NCBI GenBank assembly: GCA_039105265.1
Contig: JAPFFF010000035.1
Coordinates: forward strand, 558,001-622,000
Direction: 5' to 3'
Length of the DNA: 64,000 nucleotides
Source of the DNA: Tritrichomonas musculus
Lineage: Eukaryota; Parabasalia; Tritrichomonadida; Tritrichomonadidae
This document shows positions 29,196-39,320 of the stretch, piece after piece (positions within the stretch are counted from its first letter, which is position 1; each line of letters starts with the position of its first letter). Below the pieces are notes generated by a model. It did no database searches, had not been told where the DNA came from, and worked only from the letters and a program-made list of their open reading frames with translations. The position numbers and the translations under genes were made by a program.

Positions 29196-30386
29196 TCATG
29201 AAAAATTAAAAAAAACATTCTTTTCAGTTATATTAATCTTATCAAATGACATAAAAAACTTTACAAGTTTGAGATTTCCTGATCTACAAGCAGGAAACAA
29301 AATATTCCCTCCAAAAGACTTGATATATACGTTTTGTAAGTTATCATCACTTTCAGTGAGAACTGAAAACATTTCCATATAATATTCATTTATTCTTTTA
29401 TGACTTGCGATTATCTTTTTGAGTTCTTTGACACTTTCAGCATCGTTTTTATCATCCTTTGGCGATTCATTGATGGAAGAGTTTTCGAGGCATTTCAAAT
29501 ATTTTTCAATTTCTTCTTTGTCGACTTCTTCATTCAAGATAGAAAAGTCAGTTGACAACTTTTCAAATATATCATCAAAAGAAGGCCTTTCATCAGCTTT
29601 TTGACACCAACATTTCAGCAGAAGATCCTTCATTGACTCGCTGATTGAATCATCAAGAATTGGACGATCACCAGATTTCACTTTTTCAATGAATTCAGAA
29701 ACTGTTGTTGAATCATTTTCTATGACATATGGCACTTTTCCTGTGATGATTTCATACGCGAGAATTGCAAATGAATAAACATCAGTCCCTGGGCCAAAAA
29801 TATCTTTTCCTTCAAGTTTTTCTGGGGCCATGTAAAAAAATTCTTCAACTTTTTGATTCTTTGAAAAAATGTGCGGATAATAAAAGTCTGAAATTCGAGG
29901 ATAGAATTTTTCATCAATTAAAACGTTGTTTGGCTTTAAAAAGTGATTAAAAATGCTTTTCTGATGCAAGCATTTCATTGCAGATGAAATTCCAAGTAAA
30001 CAAATCATTTTTTTTGTGCCATTCCACTCATTAATGGCCTGATTTTGTCGTAATTTATAAAAAATTTGCTGTATGGATCCTTGTGGAAGGAATTCTGTGA
30101 GAATCGTTGGCTGAAGTAATGTTTGATCATTAAATGAATGGAAATTGATTCCATAAAATTTGGTAATAGCTGGATGATTTAGTTTCTGAAGGATTGCTGA
30201 TTGTCGCATTAGTCGCATTTGATCATCTCCTGTAAATACTTTTTGTGAATTAATTATTTTCGCTGCATATTTGCTTTTATCTTTGATTTTTTCAACTATG
30301 AATAGTGTCCCAAGTGCCCCTTCACCGAGATTTTGGCTGGTTAGTTCGTAATCAGATGTATTGAAGAAAATTCCTTCAAAATCCAT
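29196..30386 (-). CDS. Pseudokinase with one ankyrin repeat
   Basis: A 396-aa frame starting at a good ATG (MDFEGIFFNTSDYEL). The kinase fold covers residues 12-280: glycine loop GEGALGTLF, lysine in YAAKII, and YMAPEKL in place of APE. The catalytic loop reads IFNHFLKPNNVL, so HRD has become NHF, and DFG has become DFY. Loss of the catalytic Asp predicts a pseudokinase. An acidic linker with LEN-SS motifs follows (also found in the triple-kinase protein), then one ankyrin repeat (NILFPACRSGNLKLVKFFMS) and, a few codons into the AT-rich spacer, a stop. The same ankyrin type continues as the cassette array downstream, so this frame may be the first exon of a far longer protein. A TCATA initiator lies 10-14 nt before the ATG. 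Confidence 0.85.
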   Translation of the reverse strand: MDFEGIFFNTSDYELTSQNLGEGALGTLFIVEKIKDKSKYAAKIINSQKVFTGDDQMRLMRQSAILQKLNHPAITKFYGINFHSFNDQTLLQPTILTEFLPQGSIQQIFYKLRQNQAINEWNGTKKMICLLGISSAMKCLHQKSIFNHFLKPNNVLIDEKFYPRISDFYYPHIFSKNQKVEEFFYMAPEKLEGKDIFGPGTDVYSFAILAYEIITGKVPYVIENDSTTVSEFIEKVKSGDRPILDDSISESMKDLLLKCWCQKADERPSFDDIFEKLSTDFSILNEEVDKEEIEKYLKCLENSSINESPKDDKNDAESVKELKKIIASHKRINEYYMEMFSVLTESDDNLQNVYIKSFGGNILFPACRSGNLKLVKFFMSFDKINITEKNVFFNFS

Positions 30387-30395
30387 TAAATTTTA

Positions 30396-30400
30396 TATGA
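30396..30400 (-). promoter_or_regulatory. Initiator (Inr), TCATA
   Basis: TCATA on the minus strand, 10-14 nt before the ATG of the kinase-ankyrin gene. Confidence 0.55.
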
Positions 30401-30885
30401 GACATTTTTTTCATCTCAATTTTTTTTACGTTACCAAACCAATTTCTTTCAAAATTTTTAAAATTTTTAACTTTTTGATAGTATGCCACTTTAGTAAAAT
30501 CTAAATAAAAGGCATTAATCAGATGTTTTTATACAGCTTAAGTCAGCTTTATCCGACGTATTAAAGCTTAGTTCAATGCTTTATAAGATGGATTAATTAA
30601 ATCGAACCAAAATTTTAATAATGAAATTCATACTTTTGCCCAAATTACTCTAATTGTCACAAAAAAAGATATATGAAAACTACGGATCTGATAAAATTAT
30701 GAATAAGCTATTAAAAAAGTCCAAATAACAAGAATTTCATTACTAAACGGAAAATAATTAACATAAATCATTTGAAATCACCTTTATTTATAAATGTTTT
30801 AATATTTTTAGTTTCATCAATATTAAATTCATACTTTAATTTTTAATTCGAGAATAAAGCCTATATGAAATAAAATAATTATTGA
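30401..30885. other. Intergenic, no gene seen
   Basis: AT-rich spacer between the kinase-ankyrin promoter and the small acidic gene. TTAGTTCAATGC and AAGTCAGC motifs stand out only by composition. Confidence 0.5.
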
Positions 30886-31119
30886 TTATTCATCAATATC
30901 TATTAACATATCTTCTCTTAAATGATGTTTTGTCAAAACATCTACAATCATTTTTTCCGTTTTTTCAACTTCTTCTGGGTTTTCTGTTAGATATGCTTTT
31001 TTTCTCGCATTTTCGATTTTTCCCCTTAAAATTATCTTTTGTACTTTAATTTTTTTCTTTAGCAACTCATTATCTTGCTTAATTGAATCTTCTTCTTCAG
31101 AGCTGGACGAATCAGACAT
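30886..31119 (-). CDS. Small acidic coiled-coil protein, 77 aa
   Basis: The open frame extends 14 codons upstream but begins with TTG, so the ATG at 31119 (MSDSSSSEEEDS) is chosen. An acidic Ser/Glu head is followed by a charged helix (NELLKKKIKVQKIILRGKIE) likely to form a coiled coil, and an acidic tail (DMLIDIDE). No family is recognised. It diverges from the DUF3447 gene starting at 31238 across a 118-bp gap, so the two may share a promoter region. Confidence 0.5.
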   Translation of the reverse strand: MSDSSSSEEEDSIKQDNELLKKKIKVQKIILRGKIENARKKAYLTENPEEVEKTEKMIVDVLTKHHLREDMLIDIDE

Positions 31120-31213
31120 ATTAAAAAAAATAAAAAGTTTAAAAATTTTTAAATCATTCAAATTTTAATAGGGCAAAACTAATTCTATGTAATTTTGAGA
31201 CAGTATAAAATTT

Positions 31214-31218
31214 TCATT
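31214..31218 (+). promoter_or_regulatory. Initiator (Inr), TCATT
   Basis: TCATT 20-24 nt before the ATG at 31238. Confidence 0.5.
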
Positions 31219-31237
31219 TTTATACTTGTTTTTCTAT

Positions 31238-34203
31238 ATGATAGAGCAATCTTATTCCGATGAACCAAACCAAATTGAACAAACTCTCGTAATAAATGAG
31301 AAATCTGAGAATTTACCTCAGCAAACGATGGAAAACTATATTCAAGATAAGGAACTTCTTTATAACGCCATCCTCGAATTCATCGATTATCCCAATGACA
31401 ATTCTAACAATTCTGGCAGTGAATTATGCTTCTATTCGTTAACCAAAATCATCAAAAATCAACAAATTGAAAAAGATCGCGAAGAAATGCAAGAATTCCT
31501 ACAAATAATCAAAAGCATCATTGACAATCATCATCGTGACAATAACTTTTTACCGAAACTCGAAAAAATTTTCCAATATTATAAAAATCAAATCAAACAA
31601 ACCTTGTCAAATATTGAAATATACCATATTTTTGAGAGCAACAAGAAAGTTCTTCTTTATCTTTTACAAAATAATATTGTCACAATCACTGATTCCATTT
31701 ACAGTGAAATGATAAACAAAGTTGAATCAAACGGTAACCGTTACTGCTACTTTTTTTATCCAGAAATTGAGAACTTTGTTGGTGAAGAGAAAATGAAAGA
31801 CGTTAAAAATGAACTTTTATCAAAAGATCCCAATTTTTTTGATAATTATCAATACAAACGTAAAGAAGGTGAAAATGACACCTACATTTGTTCATTGATT
31901 CGAAAAGATTCAGTTGAAGAATTCATTTCTTATGTAACTCGAATGAATTTAGTTCTTTCTAGTAAAATTGAGCCTTCAATTTATGAGACGCACTCTTTCT
32001 TAATTGAGAACAATAAAACCACATTGTTCGAATATTCTGCATTTTTTGGTTCAATTCAAATCTGTCAATATTTACAAATGAGCAATGTGAAGCCAAAGCC
32101 GTCATTGTGGCTCTATTCAATTCATTCAAATAGCCCAGAGTTAATTCATTTCCTTGAATATCTCAACGTTGAACCACCAAGACTTTCTGGTAGTAAAAAA
32201 AATAATGATAAAAATGATGATTATTCAAGATGCTTCTCTGAGGCAATTAAATGTCATCACAATGAAATAGCTTTTTATATTACAAACAACTTTTTAACAC
32301 AAAAAGAAGGAAATGATGATTCAAAACAAAAAGAAGAAATGATCTTGAATAGTATTAAATATCATAATTATTGTCACTTTTCATCTGAAATTGTTTGTGA
32401 GATTGGTTTCTTTTATTTATGTCTTTACGGTTATCATAAACTTGTCAATCTTTTATTGAAAAAGAAAGAGAAAGAAATTGAATCAAAAATAATTTTAAAA
32501 ATTTTTTTTATTCTGTTTCAAATTAATTTTTTTTTGAATGAAATTTTAAATATTATTTTTTGTCTAATCAAACAACAATTCAAATGGCAGCTAATAATAA
32601 TGACATTGAAGTTATCTATTATTTGTTATCCAAAGAGAAAGAAATCAAGGAAGATTTTTTCCGTGAAAATAAAATAATTAAAAAAATATCAATCCCACCT
32701 TCAATAACAACGATTGAAGATTATGCTTTTGAAGGATGCACATCATTGACACAAATAGCAATATCATCATCTGTTACGTCAATTGGATATTGCGCTTTTA
32801 AAGGATGCAATTCATTAAGACAATTGTCAATTCCTTTGTCTGTTAAATCGATTGATAATTTAGCCTTTTCGAATTGTAAAACACTCAAAAAGTTGACAAT
32901 TCCATCGTCTGTAACTTCAATTAATGATAATCTTTTCGACGGATGTCGAAAATTAATGAATATATCTGTTCTTTCTTTTGTGTCTTCATTTGAAGATTTC
33001 GTATTTAGAGGCTGTTGTTCATTGACCAAAATTGTTGTTCCTTTTTCGGTTACTTCAATTGGAGACAAAACTTTTTATGGCTGTTCTTCATTGATAGAAA
33101 TATCAGTTCCTTCTTCTTTAAAGACGATTGGTGAATGTGCATTTAAAGGTTGTTCTTCATTGAAGCAATTTTTGATTCCACCATCACTAACATCAATTGG
33201 CTATTATGCTTTTGATGGTTGTTCTTCATTGACACAAATTACAATTCCGTCCTCAATAACATCAATTGGCGATGGCGTTTTTAAAGACTGTTCTTCATTG
33301 AAACAAATAGAAATTGAATCATCATTGACAACAATTGGTGATTTTGCTTTTAAAGGCTGCTCAGTATTAACAAAAATACCAAATTCTTCATCTTTGAGAT
33401 CAATTGGCGACGGTTCTTTCAAAGATTGCTGTTCATTGACTGAAATATCAATTGAAAATCTAACAATTATTCGAAATAACGTTTTCAACGGATGCACATC
33501 ACTAGGAAAGATCTCCATCCCATCGTCTGTGACATCAATTGGCGATTGCTCTTTCAAAAAATGCTCTTCATTAAAGCAGCTGTCAATTCCATCATCTGTG
33601 ACATCGATTGGATATTCAGCTTTTGAAGATTGTTCTTCATTGAATGAAATAAAAATTGAAGCACATATAACATCTTTAAAAAACAGCGTTTTTGGAAGCT
33701 GTGCATCATTAGAAGAAGTGATAATTCCACCATCTGTGACTTCAATTGATGAATTTGCATTCAGCAAATGTTCATCTTTAAAATTTGTGACAATTCCTTC
33801 GTCTGTAACTTCGATTGGCGGCTCCGCTTTTTTCTGTTGTTCCGAACTGACAGAAATAGATATTCCATCGTCTGTGACTTCAATTGGTACAGATGCTTTT
33901 GCAGAATGTAAATCATTATTGAAAGTGTCTTTATCTTCTTCTTTAACTTTGCTTGAAAAGGAAATTTTCAAAAATTGCTATAGTTTAGTGAAGATAGAAA
34001 TTCCTTCTTCTGTAACTACAATTGAAATTAGTGCTTTCAAAGGATGCAGGGAACTGACAGATGTAACAATTCCATCATCTGTAAGATCAATTAAAAATAT
34101 GGCTTTTAAAGGATGCTCCTCACTAAATGAAATATCAATACCTATCTTGGCTCTAACCGACAGACATACATTTCCGAAAAAAACAAAAGTTTTAAGATTT
34201 TAA
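31238..34203 (+). CDS. DUF3447-ankyrin-BspA LRR protein, split by a spacer
   Basis: The first part (31238 to about 32488) opens at ATG 31238; the longer frame begins at TTG. It encodes the trichomonad DUF3447 domain with the family signatures DNHHRDNNF, KEGENDTYICSLIRKDSVEE, SIYETHSFLI and IKCHHNEIAF, then half an ankyrin unit ending KKKEKEIESK. A roughly 70-bp AT-rich spacer with poor coding quality follows. From about 32565 a second frame resumes at the matching place of the ankyrin unit (QTTIQMAANNNDIEVIYYLL), followed by 21 BspA/TpLRR repeats of 23 residues (for example SVTSIGYCAFKGCNSL) to 34203. The second frame has no ATG near its beginning. The same domain order is encoded without interruption at 42966-45443, so one spliced gene is plausible. 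BspA proteins are expected to be surface or binding proteins. Confidence 0.7.
32489..32560 (+). other. Spacer inside the ankyrin unit (candidate intron)
   Basis: T-rich sequence between two halves of one gene, starting after IESK and ending before NQTT. It contains no GTAYGT or ACTAACACACAG. It sits at the same point of the ankyrin repeat as the spacers of the arrays at 26.1-29.1 kb and 40.4-42.0 kb. Exact edges cannot be set from sequence alone. Confidence 0.45.
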
Positions 34204-34244
34204 TAGCAATAATAATAAAACCTTATTTACTTATTTACTCTGAA

Positions 34245-34286
<42 letters not shown>

Positions 34287-34477
34287 ATTTTATGCCTTCG
34301 TTGAAAAATCAGTATACTATACTTTTATACAACCTAACTTTTTTACACCAAGCTCTTAAATTATTTTTTCTAAATAAATAAAAAAGACTTATCCAATTGT
34401 TTTAGATGAAATAATAAAAAAAATTCAGTCCTTTTCAATATATAAATATAATATTTTTATTTATTTTTTGAATAAAT
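34204..34477. other. Convergent intergenic with poly-T run
   Basis: Between the LRR gene and the seven-TM gene, which converge. It contains a T-run of about 36 (34250-34285). No gene. Confidence 0.6.
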
Positions 34478-36025
34478 TTAAGTGTCCAATTTGATATTTT
34501 CAATAATTGGCTCATTTTTATCATCTTGATTGTTGTCTATATTATCATTATTATCAGCATTTTCATTAACATCATTATTGTCTTCAACTTTTTCATTCTC
34601 TTTATTTTCATCATTTTCATTTTCTTTATCATTTCTCTCTTCATCTTCATTATTATTGGCACCTTCATTCTCATCTCTTGACTGGTTTTCATTAGAAGTG
34701 ACAATGATTGGTCTCGGAGGAAGAATCATTCCATTCTCCCAGTCAACTCTTTCTCTCTGGCTGTCATCATCACCTTCCATCTCGAAAGTACTCAAATTAA
34801 TCTTCGCAATGTCACTTGCTAGAACTCTCATCGGTTCACGTCCGTTGTCATAGTCACCTATTCTTGAGTAGCCGTTTCGCATTCCTTTCCTGTATCTGTA
34901 GTAGAATCCCATCGGGACTGCAAACATCAGCAGAATCAAGTCATGGAGAATCAAACGAACAGTGAAAATAAGGCCAAATAGAAGCCAAATAGCAAACAGA
35001 AAAACACCAAAGAAGAAAACCATAAGAATGCAATTGAATACGCTATCAAACAGAAGATACTCCCTGTAAACCGGCGTTGTGACAGGATGAAATCCGGCCT
35101 TTCCAATTGCGTAAAGATAGACTACAAAACCTTGTATCGTCTTATTTGAATAAGTCGTCATTTGGTCATGAAAGACATAAATACCGACGATAATCACAAA
35201 ATAAAAGAAAAACCGCCAGTTGGTGGATGCAACTTTTGTATTGATCAAAATTGTTGGCGGAAGTGTCAATAATAAAGAAAAACACAAAAATTTGATTTTT
35301 GTTGAGAATGAAACTTTTTCTGTGAGTATACTCAATCCTGTTGATGCTATCAACATTGAATACGAAACGATCAAGTATTGAAAGAATAAACTTGCTATTG
35401 TTAGATTGTGATATGGCTGTGTTTTGTCGTGGAGATGACTCTTCCAGAGTTCGTTGATGATTAAAATGGACGATAAGAGAATTAAAAGGTAACTTTTTGT
35501 GAGCAAATTGTGCATGCTTAATATAAATAATCGACAATTGCCAAAGTACATAATTGAGTTGATCAACCATAATAGTAAGAAAAGGGATAGAAGGCTGGCA
35601 TATGTTGGCTCCCAATATATGCTTGGTAATATAAATGAGTCAAGATACGAATTAGGATTTCGTAATTTGATTAATATCTCTGAATCGATTACATTTTTGA
35701 TTGGGAAGAAAAGAATTTGATACGCTCCTTTTTTGGAGATTGTTCCTGATAATTTATAAGTGGATTCATTGGATTCAACAATTATATTATGATAAATTGT
35801 ACAATTAAAATGATCTTTCTTGTAAAATTTGCGGAATTCACTCTTTTTACAGACAAAAAAGTCAATTTCTATGGGGAATTTTCTTTGTTTGCTTGAATCT
35901 ATTTCAATTGAATATTCCCCAGAAGATTTAAAGTGATAATACTCTGGAAGCTGATATTTGGTATATGGTCTAAGTTTTGAAGAAAATTTGTAATTTAGAA
36001 TGGTAAGTAAATATAGAAAAAACAT
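34478..36025 (-). CDS. GOST-like seven-TM protein (GPR107/108 / Lung7TM type)
   Basis: A 515-aa membrane protein. A hydrophobic start (MFFLYLLTILNYKF) is a likely signal peptide. A luminal domain (about 20-140) with paired cysteines (FVCKKSE, FNCTIY) follows. Seven hydrophobic segments come after the hallmark entry IYWEPTYASLLSLFLLLWLI, with spans around 140-165, 172-192, 208-232, 245-265, 272-290, 295-320 and 335-375. The tail is long, cytosolic and very acidic (ENEGANNNEDEERNDKENEN). This order matches the Golgi-dynamics GOST family, which works in Golgi/endosome trafficking. Overall identity cannot be measured here, so another Lung_7-TM_R member is possible. A TCATT initiator lies 9-13 nt before the ATG. 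Confidence 0.6.
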   Translation of the reverse strand: MFFLYLLTILNYKFSSKLRPYTKYQLPEYYHFKSSGEYSIEIDSSKQRKFPIEIDFFVCKKSEFRKFYKKDHFNCTIYHNIIVESNESTYKLSGTISKKGAYQILFFPIKNVIDSEILIKLRNPNSYLDSFILPSIYWEPTYASLLSLFLLLWLINSIMYFGNCRLFILSMHNLLTKSYLLILLSSILIINELWKSHLHDKTQPYHNLTIASLFFQYLIVSYSMLIASTGLSILTEKVSFSTKIKFLCFSLLLTLPPTILINTKVASTNWRFFFYFVIIVGIYVFHDQMTTYSNKTIQGFVVYLYAIGKAGFHPVTTPVYREYLLFDSVFNCILMVFFFGVFLFAIWLLFGLIFTVRLILHDLILLMFAVPMGFYYRYRKGMRNGYSRIGDYDNGREPMRVLASDIAKINLSTFEMEGDDDSQRERVDWENGMILPPRPIIVTSNENQSRDENEGANNNEDEERNDKENENDENKENEKVEDNNDVNENADNNDNIDNNQDDKNEPIIENIKLDT

Positions 36026-36033
36026 AGATGAAA

Positions 36034-36038
36034 AATGA
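36034..36038 (-). promoter_or_regulatory. Initiator (Inr), TCATT
   Basis: TCATT on the minus strand, 9-13 nt before the ATG of the seven-TM gene. Confidence 0.5.
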
Positions 36039-36089
36039 GCTTTGCCAAATTTTTGCTAAAAAATTTTCCAAAATTTTTCCAAAATTTTT

Positions 36090-36930
36090 TATTCAATTTC
36101 ACTGAACATATCACTCGAGATATCAACAAATCAATTCATTATTTCAGCAGCAAATTAAAATAATCGAAAAGCACAATGCAATCTTGGAGAGATTTATTAT
36201 ACATGAAAATATATTGAACGAGATATTAATAAGGCAATTCATTATTTTACACTTGCTGCAAATCCAAAATTATATTTTAAATTATCCTTTGTTCAATCTC
36301 CATAATCAAACAAACTTAAATTCATCTATTGAAAAATATTTACAATCTGAAAAATTAAACTATAATCAAGCAAATGATGAATTAAGGATGAACTCTGATT
36401 TCAAACTTTTTGAATACTTATTCAATTTTTTCCTTTCAATTTTTGATAAGTCTAATAAAAAAATATTTGTTTTATTGCATTCTAATAATCCTTTTCTTTT
36501 CATGTTTTGGGAATATATAGGAAATATTCTGAATATTATTTTTATGCAAAGACCATTTACAATCTGAAAATTTAACTATTGAATTTGAAAAACAAGTATA
36601 AAATTAAAGAAAATAATGACAAAGATGATGCAATAATCATTGATGATATAGGAAAATTATTTGATTTCGTTATTTCGAACACAGATACTAAAAATATCTT
36701 TGAAATTGAAATTGATAAAATCATTCACATCATGGAAGAAATTATATACACCAAGCCATATCAGATTTTATTTAGTCGAATCAGAATTTTTAGGCAAAAG
36801 AAAAAGAATAAGGAAGTAATTTATCCCCACATGAAGGAAATAAAAGAATTGTTATATGAAGGTTTTCGACACGCCAAACAAAATACTATTGGCGGAATGG
36901 GAAATTGGGGAAAGTTTAGAAAAAGATGAC
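36090..36930 (+). pseudogene. Sel1-repeat protein relic
   Basis: Around 36115-36280 the plus strand encodes NNRKAQCNLGEIYYTRKYIE and RDINKAIHYFTLAAN in shifted frames, the same Sel1 wording as the kinase at 48706. The open stretches at 36184-36567 and 36579-36929 are other frames or tail pieces; the latter ends KEIKELLYEGFRHAKQN, recalling the C-terminus of the 48706 protein (RQKINSLFYEGLGNI). TTACAATCTGAAAA occurs twice (36341 and 36557). Frameshifts and stops show it is dead. Confidence 0.5.
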
Positions 36931-37101
36931 AGGTTTCTAATTCTATGGTGATTCCAAATTACTGTTTTAAAACATGTGTAAAATCTTCTTATTATATTTG
37001 TCCTCATAAAAAAAAAAATTGAGAGATAAATGAAATACCGATGAAAAGAGACATCAAATGATTAAATTTAGTTTATACACCAAAAATAAAGAAGAAGAAA
37101 T

Positions 37102-39013
37102 GCTTGTTTGGTTTACACCAAAATTGAAAGATTCAATGAGATAACGAACAAGTTGAAAATCACCTATTTTGCATTCAATATGCAAGATTGTTTCATAAAA
37201 ATATATAAAAAATTTTATTAAAAAATTTAATATTTAAAATCGAAATGCTATTAAACTATTTAATAATAACATCTTGGGCTTTTCTATCAATTGTATCATC
37301 TGAAAGAAGATTTCGAACAAGTATGGTATTACTTGTTAAATATTTAATGTTGTATTCGAACAAGTGGACGTATTATTATAATTATTTATGATTAAAACAA
37401 ATAAATATTTATTATATCTCTTTCTTGAATGTTGTATTCATCAAATTTCAAGAGGTAGCTAACAAGTTCATAATTCCCAGATTTACAAGCATAAAATAAT
37501 AATGTTCTATAAATGATTAAAATGGTAGAATATTCTGGAAAATTATGAATATAGGGCAGCACGAAAAAATGATCAAAACCATAAATAAAAAAAAGAGTTG
37601 CGTATTTTTTTCAAGGAAGAATTTTAGTAATTATGAGACAAAATTTTACAAAATATAAATTTTTTTCATGAAAAAAATTTTTGACGCAGAAATTTCGATC
37701 ACAAAAAGTGAGAATGAAAAATTTTCCGAAATTTTTTTTGAACAAAAGAATTAAATCTATAAATGAAAGAATTTATTCAATGATAAAATTTTTATAACAG
37801 CAAGCAAAAAAATAAAAAAAATAAAAAAAATGCTGTTATATAAAAGATAAAAGAAAAAAGTCGTGTTCAATTTTGTAAAAAATAATATGTATCTTTATTG
37901 ATCATTTTTACTTATCCAATATTAATGAAGTATTTTATGTTATCAATTGATTTATCGCATAAATCTTCATTGTTTTCATTATTTTCAAGTTCATTAAGAA
38001 TAGCAATAATATTATATGATAAAATTCTTTTCAAATCTTTTCCATAAATTGTATTAAATGATAAGCATATTATTGCAGGCAGAATAAAAAACAAATTAAT
38101 TTCATTATCCAAAATTAATGTATTTCAATGGTCACAAATAATTTGAATTATATTCAAAGATATAATTGCTTTTAATGATAATTTTATTTTAATATTCAGT
38201 AAACACGATATAAAAAATTGGTTACTAAGAATTTTGTTTTGTTTCTTCACAAAAATTTTTGTTATTTTGATAAAATTTTTAATCAAAATTTTTTAAAAAT
38301 TTTTGTTTATGAAATTTTTTAATTTGAATTCAAAAAATTTTGTTTTTAATTTATATGAGCAACAAGTAATCACATAAATTTACCCAATTATATATATATG
38401 ACCACATATTTTTAATAAATAATAATAAAATAATATAATTCAACATTTTAAATAATTCTCAAATATCTTGTCTAAAATATAAATTTCTGTGTTTGAAGCA
38501 TATAATGTTAAAGAAAAAGATAATAAATAAAAAAACTAATGAAAAAAGAGACTAATAAAACAATATAAACATTCATGTTCATAATTGCAAGATTACAAAT
38601 TATTTTTCTCGAATAGGCTTTGAATAAAAAAAATATTTTTTACATTATAATATTTTTATTCATGAGTTTTTTCTTTTCAGATTTAACTAAATTTTTTCCA
38701 TCAAAAACCGTTTTCGGTAAAAATTTTTTTGCATTGAAAATTGATCATTTTTTCTGCGATGAAAAATTTTTAAAATAACAAAAATTTATTTTTTTCTGTC
38801 AAAAATGATCGCAATTTTCAAATATTTTTATTTATTTCGGGCAAAAAAGATCATTTTTTCGTGCCAGCCCTATATATTTTATAACTTTTTTCATTTTAGA
38901 ATTGCATTAAAACATAAGAAAGATTAAATATCTTTTGCTCTCTTATCAATACCTCGTAACGAGATTAAATATTTAACAAGTTCATTATTTGATGATTCAT
39001 GGGCATAATGCAA
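37102..39013 (-). pseudogene. Decayed ankyrin cassette array
   Basis: Four minus-strand ankyrin units remain. They are at about 39013-38924 (LHYAHESSNNELVKYLISLR), 37505-37416 (TLLFYACKSGNYELVSYLLK), about 37358-37263 (partial, NTILVRNLLSDDTIDRKAQD) and 37191-37102 (TILHIECKIGDFQLVRYLIE). Their wording is that of the 26-29 kb array but spacing is irregular (80 bp to 1.4 kb). The first unit's 5' end is replaced by an A-run at 39013-39038. Long stretches between hold nothing recognisable. No kinase or DUF3447 start is attached. Confidence 0.55.
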
Positions 39014-39291
39014 AAAAAAAAAAAAAAAAAAAAAAAAATTGGAAAGTTATAATTTCATTCAATTTCGTTTACCTCCCTTTGGGAAAATATTCAAAACATC
39101 CACTTTTTGAGAAAATTTCACTATTCAAAAAGTGGAAGAAGTTTAAAAATTGAATTAAATAAAAACATAAATATAAAGATTTATATTAAATACTTACAAT
39201 AAAGTTTAGTTATATTTGCTTATAAACAAGAATTAAAAACTCTGGAGTATAATAAGCTTTTTTAGTAGAAAATTGACTACTCACTGTCAGG

Positions 39292-39296
39292 TCATT
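39292..39296 (+). promoter_or_regulatory. Possible initiator, TCATT
   Basis: TCATT 25-29 nt before the ATG at 39321; at the far end of the usual range. Confidence 0.35.
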
Positions 39297-39320
39297 TTTT
39301 TTTTTTTTTTATAAAAAATC

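Noticed and set aside
33204-33971. 255-aa minus-strand frame across the LRR gene
   Set aside because: Antisense shadow of the 69-bp LRR repeats.
37912-38112. 66-codon minus-strand frame
   Set aside because: Begins at TTG with no usable ATG; AT-rich composition explains it.
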